64,000 nt of DNA, taken from Paratinospora sagittata (lineage: Eukaryota; Streptophyta; Magnoliopsida; Ranunculales; Menispermaceae). Below the pieces are notes generated by a model. The model was not told where the DNA came from and did no database searches. It saw nothing but the letters and a program-made list of their open reading frames with translations. Each line of letters opens with the position of its first letter. Position 1 is the first letter of the stretch. Position numbers and translations under genes: made by a program. The DNA is taken from NCBI GenBank assembly GCA_035771175.1, contig CM069592.1:38890198-38954197 (forward strand). Reading direction: 5' to 3'. Shown here piece after piece: positions 23,728-35,836 of this stretch.

Positions 23728-25809
23728 CACTACTTACTGCTACTAGCTATAAATTAATGAGTATATATATACTAAGACAGATTCGAGAAGCGAAGGAAGT
23801 GATCAATTGAAACAAAGCATGCAATGAGTTATAGGTAGGTCTGGTTTGCTTCATGCAAGGATTTCTTGAAGAAGAAAACTGGGAAAACTTAGCGGCTTAG
23901 TTTGATCCTTTACAGCTGCTGGAAGAAATTTTTGACGGGACTGATATGACGCCACTACCTATAAGACTATTGCACCAATGCCAATTCATCATACAAAAAG
24001 GTGCCATTTTATTTGTTTTTTATTTCATTAATTTATTTAATTTAATTTATCTTTATTTTTATTTTTATTTTAAATTCCCCGAGTACCCTAAACCCTAAAA
24101 TTCCTTTGGAGTTGTTATAAATCGTATGATCAAATCATGAAAGATTTTGAGTTGTAAAAATAACCTTGATGAAAGGTAAAACTGTGTACAATAGATCCAA
24201 AATAACCCGACCCTTTTACTAGGCCAAGACCTTGGATAGACTGGAGTTTTATAAACTGTGCTGCCTTTTAAATTAAATATATAAATTTATTTTCATTGTC
24301 TTTTATTTCTCTAGGTACCCAAAACAAGCTATAATTATAATATTTAGGTTATTATAATTGATTAGCATGTCACATGTAACATGGTGAAAATATATAGTAT
24401 AGTCTCATCTAAGTTTACTTTGTTAGGATTACCAATAACTAGCATGTATAGATAACTAGCTAGCTAGCCTTTATCTGTTGATTGCAATCTACCTAAAGTT
24501 ATATATATATTTTATAATGTTGAGAGCACACATGTTTCTTCTCACATGTGCAGTCCAAGTCAATTTTCGACATTTTTCGTCCTTTTTGTTCCATTAGCTT
24601 GCAATATAGGCACTAGCCACTAGCTATCATACAAATTAATATGTACTAAAACAAAACTCAAACAGTTTTCCTTTTTCTTTTCTTTTTTTAATTGTATCAG
24701 AAATGATGCAATATTGTCTCTTAGGCAGTTTTTAATAATTCTTTTTCATTTCATTAATATTTTCAACTGTATCTTAACTACGTTCACACTCAATAATCTG
24801 TTTATACATGAGTTTTATTCTTAATTAATAGTCCATAATCATAATTCATACAATATGATTGCTCTTATGACCATTCGTTAATAGAATTTCCTTTAATGAT
24901 ATTAATTCCATTACTGATCACACTTTATGATGATAATTCTTCTCCCCCACCAAATAAAAAAAAAAAAAAGAAAGATAATTTTTCGGAAAATATTCTTCTT
25001 GGTGGGAAGTTCATTATCACAAAACTTAAAAAGTTAATTATTGTAAGACCTCCTTGTCGGTCGCCCTTAATCATACCTTAAAATTAATTAAAACAAGTCT
25101 CAAATTGCAAAGTTCAAATTAAAGTTGTAATTAAAACACCATATTTATTTATATGTAACCTAGCTACGTTTGGATACATATACTAATTACCGTGATAATT
25201 TTTATCATTTAATTATGCAATGACGGATAGTGTTTCATTAATTATAATAAAAATTACAATACAAACTACATCACTCCAACACTCTTGTATTGCATCAAAT
25301 CACATGTTCATACATGATTCAATATAATCTCAAAAGTACACCACCACAATTAATTTAACATATTTACAATGATATTTATATATAGAGAGAGAGAGACACG
25401 CTAATGTTTCAGATAAAATAAATTAATTACATATTTTCCTTTTAAAGAGAAGTGACTAATTAATTAAGTTCAAGTGAAGCTAATTCACTACTAAATTAGT
25501 ATAATAATAATAATAAAATAAAACATGCAGTAGTTAAAGATAGATTAGTTGAAGATAAGGATAGATTAATGTAAACCAAGTGTACAAACTGAATGAATAT
25601 CATCATAATTAATAAACAACAAAGTGGGAACAAAAGTCCCTACTATTACTGACTTATATATAATTACATCGTGGATTCTATCTCATATTTATATTTATAT
25701 ATATATATATAATATAAAAGACCGAAGAGAACATTAGGTCAAATCTTGTCCCTCTATATGTGCGATAGGTAGGATATGCAAGAATCCATTTATTGTAACT
25801 ATTATAATA

Positions 25810-25840
<31 letters not shown>

Positions 25841-26261
25841 CATATATAGATAGCTATTGACGGATCAATTTAATTTCTTATAAAGAAATAAATATTAAAT
25901 ATACATATACATATATAACAGAAAACTTTGGATTTTGCTTTTGGGTGGGGGCCTTGTGTTTTGTTTTTTCTCTTGTCAACTGAGCCAATCGAATTAATGG
26001 GTATAAATTGGTCTCCACTACCCTCCAAGTGTTTGGTAGATTGGAATTCATGAAGGGTCTCCTTGCTATAGCTATATGGATATTAGTTCATGAACCAAAT
26101 GAACGCCACCCTTGACATGGAGTAAATTTGTTGTATCTCTTGAGTGTTGTCTGGTGTGGCTTGAGGAGGTTCCATCTATTATTTTTGATGTTGTGCTCGA
26201 GGAGGGATGTCCTCTCTCCTCCTCCTTGTGAAGGTCCTTCGAATTTAAAAATAAATATAAA

Positions 26262-26500
26262 AAAGAGGTGTTAGCCAAGTGATTGGATAGGGAGTCAAGT
26301 AACCAAAAGGTTGTGAATTCAAGCCTCATCCACTTATTCTCTTTCCAAGGTATATACGAGCCCGAACGAGAAATTTTTTTAGAGTTTCAGGGGTGCCCTC
26401 TTTGCGGGCTAGGGACTTGCACATTCTGGGATTAGTCGAATGCTCGCAAACATGCCCAGATACCCAGATCTTCAAAAATAAATAAATAAATAAATAAAAT
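26262..26500 (+). mobile_element. SINE, second copy of the 7211 family
   Basis: It aligns with 7211-7437 along its length: AAAGAGGT..T start, GTCAAGT..., TTGTGAATTCAAGCCTCATC (B-box region), TATATACGAGCC, TTTGCGGGCTAGGGACTTGC and a CCCAGATCTTC end. The tail is (AAAT)n rather than pure A. The flanks are A-rich, so the target duplication is ambiguous. Confidence 0.75.
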
Positions 26501-27782
26501 TAATAGTACTCCTAAGAGTTCATGGGCCTATAAGTTATACAATATTGCATGTCATAATTGTATCTAACAGATGTGAAACTATGCTAATACTCTTCTTGAG
26601 CATCTATAGATACAAACTCGACTAGTGCCCATCCCTGACATACACGCTTACTCTAATACCATGATCAATTTCATGGGTCTAACTTATCCTTAAATATAGA
26701 TTTGCAAGGAGAGAGTGCCCACAATTATACATAAGACAATTATACATAAATTGCACATCATAATTGTAGACAAACGTTTGGGACTATGCTAAAATTTTAA
26801 CTACAAGTCTCTTTCTTGTGTATTATGAGACTTTTAAACTCTTTTTGTAAGGTTGTTTCCTATATATTTATTCTCCTTTTAGGCTATTTTGAAAGTAAAA
26901 AGGTTTATGCTTAATTTGCAGCTTGTTTATTAGTTATTAATTCCCCAAATGATTAAAAGAAGAAGACATGGCTTCCCTGATTCCTTTGACTTACCAAGAA
27001 GATGGCAATATATATAATAGTACTTTTCCCTGAAGCCAATGAGACTACAAAAGATTAGCTGAAGGTATTGAACAGTACTAAGGTGAAAAGGGTGTAAAAC
27101 GATGAAAGGCAGTGAAACAAGATGCAATAGTTCCATTTGAAAGAGTAAACAAAGAGAAAATGACAAAAACTTAAAAGGACCCAACAAAAATAAAAAATAA
27201 AAAATAAAAAAATAAAAAGAATTGAAAATTTTTTACTGATATGATGGATCGTTTATGCTCTCCCTGTGTCTCTTCCAAGTGGATTCACTGATTTATAATA
27301 TGAATGATCAATTAGCAGAAATATGATGTATTCAAGGTACAAAAAATAGTGGATCTATAGTATTGTGCACTCTGCCCACTATAACTTACCTCTATTATTA
27401 TAATATCAAAAGTTTTAAAACTCAAGATGCAATTATTTTTTTCATTCTCGATTTATAATTAAAATCCCTGAAAAATCTTAGTATTGTTTTTACATTTTTA
27501 CTATAGCTACCTTAAGGTAAAAATAATAATTTAACAAAATAATAAAAGCTACCCTAATCGAGGATTATACATCTTCTTAAATAATAAAAGTAGATTATAT
27601 TTCTTAAGAAGTGCACGTACATTATTTAGAAATGACATATTCTAATAATTTTATTTATTTTTATACCCTAAATGCTGCAAGTTGTGGGTTCCACAAAGTT
27701 CACTCAATCACATCCAAGTTAAATCAACCCATAAACCATCGACACGTAAGTTAGAAGAAAGTTAAAAGGGACAGTCATACGA

Positions 27783-27911
27783 ACGCGTGTCACGATATGA
27801 GTAAAAGCTTACGTAGTTTCACTGCGCCCGCGACGCATTTCGACGGTCCGAGGAAATCAATGGCACACGCGTGAGAGTCCACCACCTTCCGATAAAGTGT
27901 TCTCAACGCGT
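27783..27911. promoter_or_regulatory. three ACGCGT (CGCG-box) motifs in 129 bp
   Basis: ACGCGT occurs at 27783-27788, 27867-27872 and 27906-27911, in a locally CG-rich stretch inside AT-rich DNA. The CAMTA binding consensus is (A/C/G)CGCG(C/G/T); each site fits on both strands. The cluster looks like a promoter remnant or active control region, but no convincing gene starts after it. Confidence 0.4.
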
Positions 27912-29794
27912 CGGTTTCCATTGGCTAGAACTGCGTAAATAAAAAACTCTTTTTAACTATTTTTTTACCCTTGGAGTCGCCATTTCCTAAGAAGTAGGAG
28001 AGCTCCATGGCTAGTTTTACAAGAATATATAGAGAGCAACTTAGGGCTGATTTTGCTTTAGAGTCTAATCTGTATCATGGGTCGGTTCATGGATCCTTTT
28101 GTTTGGAGTTTCATATATTCCTTTTAATTTCCATATCTCAACTTATAAAATTTAATATTGCTATCATTTTCCTTGTTTAATCTATTGGTATATTGGTGAT
28201 TAATCTTCTCAACAAATAATTATATAGTTTTAACATGTTGATTAAAATTAGAATTAAATCTTGCTATTGTATATGGGGATTAATTGTTGAAATGATGCTC
28301 CAATTTTTCTTTAAAAAAAAAAAATAGTCGAGTCGGTTTTAATATAATATTACTCGACTTTACAATTAATGTACATGTACAAACTATTGATAACTAGCGA
28401 CAATTATATATATTTAATGTACAATAATTTATAACAAAATCATTGAAATACATTATGTAAATAGGAGCAACTAAATAAATAAATGAAGCTTCAATTTCAA
28501 AAATAAACTTTAGCACAATGACCAAAAATACATATGTAGTATTTAAAAAATTATATAGAACTCACAATCAATATTCGACAATTTACACTTTCTAAAAAGT
28601 ATATATGCAATGTGATCAGTAGTATCTTTTGTACCTTATCTTATCAACAAGTCTTTTCAATCACTAACATAGGTATTGAAGACATTATTATCAACAATAT
28701 TATATTAATGTCCCTTTTTATGATTGACATTATAATGGTACCATTTGTCGAGCAATAGGTCGGGTTAAGTTGAACACTTCCTACCGAGCACAAGGCCACA
28801 ATATGCGCACTACTTAATAAGTAGATGAGTCCGAGCATGTTTTAGCTCTATTCCCATGCCTATTCATCCATCATTGTATATACCTCATCTCAATATTCAA
28901 AGATTACTTTTGGTCTAAACATGTTCATCAATGTATAAAATATGGATGTATTATTAATGCAACTAATTTATATTCTTCACTATCAAATAAACTATAAGTA
29001 AATAGCTTCCTACTTAGATCTCGATTTAATAATTAAAAGAATTTAGATCAAGTACGTAGTTTCTAATAATATGCTATCAGAGCTTTTCTTTTTAAGATGA
29101 CCGTTTTTCATAAATATCCGTCGTTATATGGATCTAATCCTATAGAATCAAAATGTGAACATATCATGGCTAAGAACAATACATTTTGACGAACAAAGTA
29201 AAGGAACAAAATAGAACATAATTGTGAAAGACTTACTTCGATTAGAACTCGCACAACATTCATCTTAATTAGAAAGAAGAAGAAGAAGAAGAAGACGACA
29301 TCAACCATTCTTTGCAATGTCAAAATGCAGGTTAACCTTGTTATATATCTTCTTTATCTCATCGTTTTTGCCCTAGTAGATAACTAACTATATTTGATAC
29401 ATGCACATACCTCTCTTTTATAAACAATTTTAATCATGTCCTTGCACTTAACAATTTTCAACACTGTATGAATGACATTTTGAATGTTAGGACTCTATTA
29501 ATTTCATATTCATTCATATCATCCCAAGTGCATGGCTTGCGAATTAAAGACTTGGTAGTAAGATACCGATATGTTTTCAGGTACACCAAATCTATTCCAT
29601 GTCCGTTGATGATAGGAGACACTATAACAAATATCTATTCAACATGGGCAATGTTACAATAATACAAAAGGTAATATGTTTCTTTAACTCAATTAGTGAG
29701 GTCTAATGAATGTACATCATATATGTTTTTAAAAATCATTAATAGATGTTCGAATATATATATATATATATACTACAAAAGAGAAAACCCTTTC

Positions 29795-30001
29795 TTTTTT
29801 TATTATCGAGATTTCGGTGCCCAGGTGACATCCTTCTTCCACTTCTCGATGAGACAAATTTACCTAGACTCCAAATAACTGTTGGGCGCCAAAACGAAGA
29901 TCTTTCCCAACAAAATTTTCTGCATCTACAAATATTCAAAACCGAAACTTCTTGCTTAAGCGAATAGGCCTCTTCCACCCAAGGTAGCTAACCGTAACTG
30001 G
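29795..30001 (-). mobile_element. SINE inside the CACTA left end
   Basis: Reverse-strand element: T-rich tail at 29795-29801, tRNA-like head at the right (TGGGTGGAAGAGGCCTATTC on the minus strand). Near-identical flanks AAAACCCTTTC (29784-29794) and AAAACCTTTC (30020-30029) are its target duplication, cut from the CACTA subterminal sequence. It is of the same family as 51594-51802. Confidence 0.65.
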
Positions 30002-30810
30002 TAAAAAAAAATAAAAAAAAAAACCTTTCAATAGCATCACATTATAGCATTATTTTAAAAATGCTATTAAAAATAAGTATTTAATGACATTTTAGTAGAT
30101 AATGCTAAAGAAATAGGTAACATTTTTAATTAATAGCATTTAGTTACTAAAACATAGCAGCTCTAAGAAAAAAAAACCGTTTCGACGAGAAATCTCTAAA
30201 GGTTTCAGAGTAGAATCCTTTTTTAAGATGAGATTTCAGATTCAACAAACTTTTCGCCAATCCGAAACAGCTCAATCAGATCATGAAATTGTCATCGCAC
30301 AAGTCTTCACATCCGCCTCCAGATCTGCATGAGACGACATCGTTTATCCTCTTGATCTCCTTTCATCTCTACGAACTACGACATCGAGCGGATCAATTTG
30401 ATCGCGTGACCTCTTTGCTTCCACTGTTGTAAGTACCATCTTGAATCTTACTCGTCTGAAATCCTAGAGATCATTGGAACCCTATTGCAGCGACGTATAC
30501 GGAGAAGAAGATAGTACTGAGAGCATTTGTTATTTATGCTTTCTAGGGTTTCATTTCCGTGTAATTAAGAACGAATTGTTCTTCTTTCAGTTTGTTTTTC
30601 CTGACTTTTGGTAGATTTTATTTATTTATTTATTTGAGGTTGTGATTTGATCTGCAATGTTGTTAGTTTTTCGACCTTTAAGGACAAGTTTGTGGACGGT
30701 GAGTTGATTTGATTTTGATAATTTTCAATTGGACTTCACATGTGTTGGGTTGGGTTCGTGCGATTTTCGTAATTTGGTTATCGTTTTTATGTGATTTTGA
30801 TGAAATTTGT

Positions 30811-30821
30811 GCTCTCTCTCT

Positions 30822-30892
<71 letters not shown>
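30811..30892. repeat. (CT)n microsatellite
   Basis: About 40 CT units, slightly interrupted at the left, inside the CACTA element 66 bp before the RRP44-like exon. Confidence 0.9.
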
Positions 30893-30896
<4 letters not shown>

Positions 30897-30957
30897 CGTC
30901 TGGTCTCTTGCAGTTGAGTTTAATTAAGTTAAGCAGAACGTTTAATCTTTTTTTCAG

Positions 30958-31056
30958 AACGTTGCAAATTTTCTGAGTTGCGGAGCTTCACTTGCTCGCC
31001 TAGGTTCGATTGGTTCCACCATTCTTATTGTTGATACGAATATTGTTCTCCATCAG
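30958..31056 (+). pseudogene. captured exon of an RRP44/DIS3-like exosome nuclease (PIN-domain start)
   Basis: A 99-base, 33-codon phase-0 exon with a good acceptor (TTTTTTTCAG) and donor (CAG|GTAGT). It translates without stops to SCGASLARLGSIGSTILIVD followed by TNIVLHQ, close to the start of the PIN domain in plant RRP44A/DIS3 (STILVVDTNVVL.Q). The first PIN aspartate (VDTN) is kept. RRP44 is the 3'-5' RNase and endonuclease subunit of the RNA exosome and nearly 1000 aa long. No following exon (expected to begin IDLLEN) is visible downstream, so this is an isolated fragment, taken up by the CACTA element. Confidence 0.55.
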
Positions 31057-32614
31057 GTAGTTTCTTCTTTTACTTTTTTTTTTTTTAACTGCTCTATTTT
31101 TTTTATTGATTCAAGTATGTTCACCAATCTATTGCAATCTTTTTTTTTTCTTTTTTTCCTAAAGGATTAGTTTGAATTGGAGTAGTAGGTTTCAATGGAT
31201 TCAAAAGAGGAATGTTGGGTTTAAATTTGGTTTTTTTTTTCATGATTTGGTATCTTTTGATTTTTTTTGTGAGAGTGATTGTTTGAAATATATATGTATA
31301 TATAGGAGTGTTTATGTTCTATGCAAGAAAGTTGTTTGATGAAATGTTTGAGAGAGAAAATGATTTGACATTTTGTGTCAAATGGTTTATATTTTTGAGT
31401 TTGATTGATGGCAAGGTAATGTACATCCTAGACGGAATACTTAACAATATATTGAAACCTGTAGTTTGTTAATTAGTAGACAGTATGATGTGCTTATCCA
31501 TGTGTTTAGAAAAAAAAAAAAAAAGAAACTTAGAACCCTTTCTCAATAGACTGATCAACTTGGGACAACAGAAGATCATATTTAGGAAAACATCAATTTT
31601 ATTATTCATGTACTTTAAACAATTAAGACTTTTTATTTTTATTTGTACGTGTTGTTGAATGTAGATTTACCTTTTTTCCTTCAATATAACTTGTATGAAA
31701 TATACTTTTTATTTTCAATGGTCAATGAAGTGTATTTTAATAGATTGAAAGATATATAGTCATAGAAGCAAGGACAATATAGAATGGAAAAAGATCATTA
31801 TACAAGCAACGACATCAAGCATAGCATTTTTTTTCTTTCTATTACCATAGCATTTTTAGATGGCTATGGAAGTTTTAGAAAATGAGACACTCATAGCACC
31901 TTTAATTAACTATAGTTGTTTGGAAGTTAAGACATGAAACTCTTATCATAGCACTTTAAAAAAGCAATAAAACACTTTATAGCATTTTGTAAAAGCAATG
32001 TTGAGTCAATCTTAAGATAACGTATATAAAATGCTATAATAAATAAAATACTTTTGATAGCATGGGCTTTCATAGCACATGGAAAAATGTTATATATATA
32101 TACATCATACCATAGCATTTTTTAAAAGCTATAAAGTTAAGGGTTGTGTTCTTTTAGTGATATATATTAAATTTTCATATCTTTATACTCACAATAGTTT
32201 GAGGTACATAAGTTGTTGGAAGGACTTTCATATCCCAAATGAAATATGAAAACGATTTGTTGAAAATGTTTGAAATAGGTAGTGAAAAACCCATATAGGC
32301 TCTCCCATGCTATGCAAAAAATCATATATTGATTGTACCACATTCTGCCATCTATTGTCATGTCTTAAAATACTATATATGTAATATTTGAGCATGATAT
32401 AATATTCAACTGTCTATTGTTTACGTGATAGATGATCATGAAAGTTAGGAAAATGCTAAAGTAACATTCAAATGTAGCATCACTCTAAAAGTTATGTGGA
32501 GAGAAATTTGGATTTATAAATCATACCAGCTGGTAATTCTCACCGTTTCTTTGCCTCTCTGTTATTATCCTCCTTTATTACATGAGAGATAAGTTTTTCA
32601 AACCTAGGTAAATA

Positions 32615-33365
32615 ATGTTTTGACGCTAATTAAACCTTGATTGAGAAAGCTTAAATGTGTAGGTAAATTACTTGCTTATTATCAAAGGCTTCAAGGCGTG
32701 CTAGGGTAAGCAATCTTTATCACGGACTTTTGTGTCTAAGACTGAGCTTCAAAACTATGTACTTATATAGTTGTTGAGTATTTTATGGTCTTTTTTTAAT
32801 CCTAGTAAATCATAAGTTCTTCCCAATTAAAATTATTACATATTTATGTTTAGGAATCCCATTTTACACTAACTAAAGCCTGATTGAGAAAGCTTAAGGT
32901 CTCATTTGGGAGAGTTTTTCCAAAGTATTTTTGGATAAGCACATCTAAAAGTGCTTTTGGAGCAAAAACACTTTTGGTGTTTGGCAACGTCTATTTCTAG
33001 TCAAACTGCATGCAGTTAGGGAAACTAGTTTTATACTTTTAGAAGAAGCTAAGTAAGACCAATTTTTTTCAAAAGTGTTTTTTTTTTAGAAAAGCTTCTT
33101 AAAAAAAAGCTTTTGAAAAATCACTCCCCGGGGCCTAATTAAATAGGTTAGAAATTAATTGCTTATTGTCAAAGGCTTTTTAAGGTATAAATGTAATAGG
33201 ATAAGCAATCTTTACCGCGACTTTTGTGCCCAAGACGCAGCTTCAAAACTATGTACATGTACAACTTTAGAGTATTTTTAGTTTTTCTTTTTCCTAGTAA
33301 AATCATAAGTTCTTCCCTATTAAAGTTACTACATATTTATATTTAGGAATCCTATTTTTATCTAA
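32615..33365 (+). repeat. tandem duplication of about 245 bp, second copy interrupted
   Basis: Copy 1 is about 32615-32859 and copy 2 about 32860-33365. Shared ordered blocks include GATTGAGAAAGCTTA, TCAAAGGCTT, GCAATCTTTA, GCTTCAAAACTATGTAC and CATAAGTTCTTCCC. Copy 2 is longer by the MITE at 32898-33135. The copies have many substitutions, so the duplication is not recent. Confidence 0.75.
32898..33135. mobile_element. Tourist-like (PIF/Harbinger) MITE, TSD TAA
   Basis: Starts GGTCTCATTTGGGAG and ends CTCCCCGGGGCC (inverted, imperfect). It is flanked by TAA at 32895-32897 and 33136-33138, the 3-bp target typical of PIF/Harbinger. Comparison with copy 1 of the tandem duplication gives the empty site directly. 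Confidence 0.7.
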
Positions 33366-33438
33366 AACGCAAGAGGACAGTTCGTTGCACCTCCCACCCA
33401 TTGGGCAAATAATGAATAAGTTGTCGTATAGGGACAAG

Positions 33439-34037
33439 TAGGGGTGGAAAAATGGGCTTGGACCGGTTTGTCTGCTTTCGTCGGCCTGCTTAAAAACGTC
33501 AACGAACAAAGTCTTTTAAAAATTAGGCCGGGTATGGACAAAACGCCTACGTCCTTTTTAAAAACCGAATCGGGTCCGAACAAAAGCTTTAAAAACTGGG
33601 TATCCAGTTCTTATTTAATAAAATGGATAAATAAATATTTTACAATATATTTTAATTAGTCAATGTCCTATCTTGTTGAACTTTTTTTATTTATATTTCT
33701 TCTAAATTTTTTCTTTCTTTCTTCCAATTATCTTTTTTTTTTCCTTTTCTTCGTTCTTCATTTCTATTGACACGAGATCACTATTTTTTTAATGAAAAAA
33801 CATACTTTACCACCATATATTTTTTTTAATGAAAAAACATACTTTACCACCATATATTTTTGAAAAAGTATACAAGTACCGACAAAACTAGCTACCTGAT
33901 TTTTAAAACATATGGGTATGGACAAACATTTGTTATCTACTTTTTAAACTGAACCGAATACGAACATGTTATATATCCATTAGTATAAGACGTTTCCATA
34001 CCCATTCCCACCCATGCCCAGTTTTTTGCCGCCCTTG
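33439..34037. mobile_element. hAT-like non-autonomous element
   Basis: Left end TAGGGGTGGAAAAATGGGC and right end complement CAAGGGCGGCAAAAAACTGG form imperfect terminal inverted repeats of the common plant hAT type TAGGGGTGGCAAA. Flanks GGGACAAG and GATACAAA match at 5 of 8 positions, consistent with a worn 8-bp duplication. No transposase frame. Confidence 0.55.
33791..33864. repeat. 37-bp tandem repeat, two units
   Basis: AATGAAAAAACATACTTTAC and the following bases occur twice with a 37-base period, inside the hAT-like element. Nearly identical units suggest a recent slippage duplication. Confidence 0.8.
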
Positions 34038-35531
34038 GATACAAATCTCTTTTAAGTATATATTTATGATATATCAAAGTTATAATACTCGACAATTAAT
34101 TACGAATCTCTTGTTTCCATAAAAACCCATCTTTACAGACGTTTATCTGCATTTTCTTTCTTTCATTGTTGTGCTGAAGATTGAATTAGGCTGAGCAGGC
34201 TTGAGAAACCTTGCCAGTTCCCTTCGAAACTCTGATTGATTCCGTAGTTGTTTGGATTTTGATTGCTCTAGTCTAATTTCCCCTTTCTTAAGATATTAGA
34301 AAACAAAGTTATGATAGATGAGGAAATGACAAGTTTTTGTCAAACTTTACTATTATTTTTTTGACTTTCATAAGTAAATTATTCGGATATTAATTAAGGT
34401 AGGCCCCTAAATGTTATATTTTATTCCAAATCATTGAAGATCTGCCAAATCATAATTTAAAAAAAAAAAAAAAAACTATATATGGATTAAAAAAAAAAAC
34501 CGTTTAACTACTTTCATTAATCTATTTTAACTAGTAGAGATGCTTCTATTGGAGTGCCAAACTGACCTTTCTTTTTCAAATCCTTTTTGCAGAACTTGTC
34601 CAAAACGTGAAAGCAATGTTTTTCTTTTTTTTTTCTTTTTTCATGTTAGGTGTTTTTTCAATTCACACTTTCTAATCAATGCTAACTTTTTAAGCAAAAC
34701 TATAAGTCCTGAGATAGTAAATATTTTCTTGTGGGACTGATTGAGTGGCCAAGCAGCAATGCCTGGTTATCATTTCATTGCTTTTAACATGCAATTTCTC
34801 AAATAGGCTAGTTAATTAAAATGCCTGATTATCATTCCATTGCTTTTAACAATTTCTTGAACCTGTTTCTTATTAAATTCATAGAAACCCCCTTAGAAAA
34901 ATGAAATAATATTGTCATAAACCTCCTAGAAAATAAAATTAAAGGTTTCTTTTTATGTCAATAAAATTAAAGATTGAACTCAGGTTTGTTGGAGAAAAAA
35001 AAAAAAGTATTTTACTGTAATTACCAGGTGCTGTTCTCTGTGAAAAGAGGTAGTTTTTCAATGTTTTGACCCTACGCTTCATCTCTTTAATCATGCATTC
35101 CACCATCTCTATTATTAATTACTAAAACATTAATGTAACTAATTAATCAGCCGACCTATTCACCACGAATTTAAGTAGAAGTTGATATATATAACGAAAT
35201 GGGCATATAAGTACAAGATCCACCAGTACCATTCTGTTGACTTACAAGGCTTAATGTTGAACACTCACTGCAATTTCATTTTATTATTATTATTATTATT
35301 ATTATCGAGACAACTTCTGTCGGCCTATGCCTTTTTCAAACAGAAGAAATAAAAGAAAAACGTGTAGTAAAAATACAAATGAGTGGTATGTAAAATGGAA
35401 GTTAATTAAATAAAGGTTGCCTAATTAAGCGGTGGGAAAATATAAGTTAAGAAATTTGGTGGATTGGACTTTGGAGGAGGAGGTATTTTAAACAAGCCTA
35501 ATTGTCCAAGTAGGTAGTTTTTAAAATGATA

Positions 35532-35535
<4 letters not shown>

Positions 35536-35575
<40 letters not shown>

Positions 35576-35576
35576 A
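35536..35576. repeat. (CT)n microsatellite in the 5' flank of the membrane-protein gene
   Basis: About 20 CT units with one GT interruption, some 150 bp upstream of the TATA box. CT-rich tracts are common near plant promoters. Confidence 0.8.
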
Positions 35577-35724
35577 TCTGTCATCTCTATCCTCTCTCAT
35601 TTCTCATCTCTATCTTAAAAAAGAGGAGAAGAAACCTCCCCAATCCCAAACATGAGGCCCTGAAAATTAATCCCAACTTCCAAGTATTGGGAACAGATCA
35701 TTATCCCAACAAAACCCAGAATGA

Positions 35725-35731
35725 TATAAAA
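35725..35731 (+). promoter_or_regulatory. TATA box of the two-pass membrane protein gene
   Basis: TATAAAA 106 bases before the first ATG, giving a leader of about 80 bases. A second TATAAA at 35801 is too close to the ATG to be the main box. Confidence 0.45.
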
Positions 35732-35836
35732 ACAAAGAGCAAAAAACTGAGGTTGAGGAAAAAAAAATTCTATCTTGATTGCCTTTTCCTCCTATAAATT
35801 TTCTGGTGTTATAGTCAAATCATATAATCTGAGAAG

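Larger units (their letters stand above)
23760..29770. other. gene-poor intergenic region
   Basis: The first few hundred bases upstream of 23727 should hold the MADS-box promoter. Beyond that I see AT-rich DNA, a SINE (about 26262-26500), several (TA)n and (AAAT)n runs, and a short GC-richer island near 27.7-28.1 kb with CGCG boxes followed by a 57-codon frame at 28007-28180. No conserved protein is recognisable. Confidence 0.5.
29771..32159. mobile_element. non-autonomous CACTA (En/Spm) transposon, Pack-type, TSD ATA
   Basis: The right end is CTTTTAGTG (TAGTG at 32155-32159). The left end is TACTACAAAAGAGAAAACCC at 29771, a CACTA terminus with its first base changed; it aligns with the complement of the right end, CACTAAAAGAACACAACCC. 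ATA flanks both sides (29768-29770 and 32160-32162), the 3-bp duplication expected of CACTA. Subterminal regions carry many inverted ATAGCATTTT/AATGCTAT motifs, also typical. No transposase frame is present. The centre holds gene-like GC-richer sequence including an RRP44-like exon. A SINE lies near the left end. Confidence 0.78.
32160..35700. other. repeat-rich intergenic region
   Basis: Contains a 245-bp tandem duplication, a Tourist-like MITE inside it, a hAT-like element and a 37-bp tandem repeat, then AT-rich DNA up to the CT-rich leader of the membrane-protein gene. No gene is seen. Confidence 0.5.

Noticed and set aside
30285..30437. 51-codon frame (MKLSSHKSSHPPP...) inside the CACTA element as a gene
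   Set aside because: It ends at a likely splice donor region and matches no family; treated as captured or leader-like sequence.
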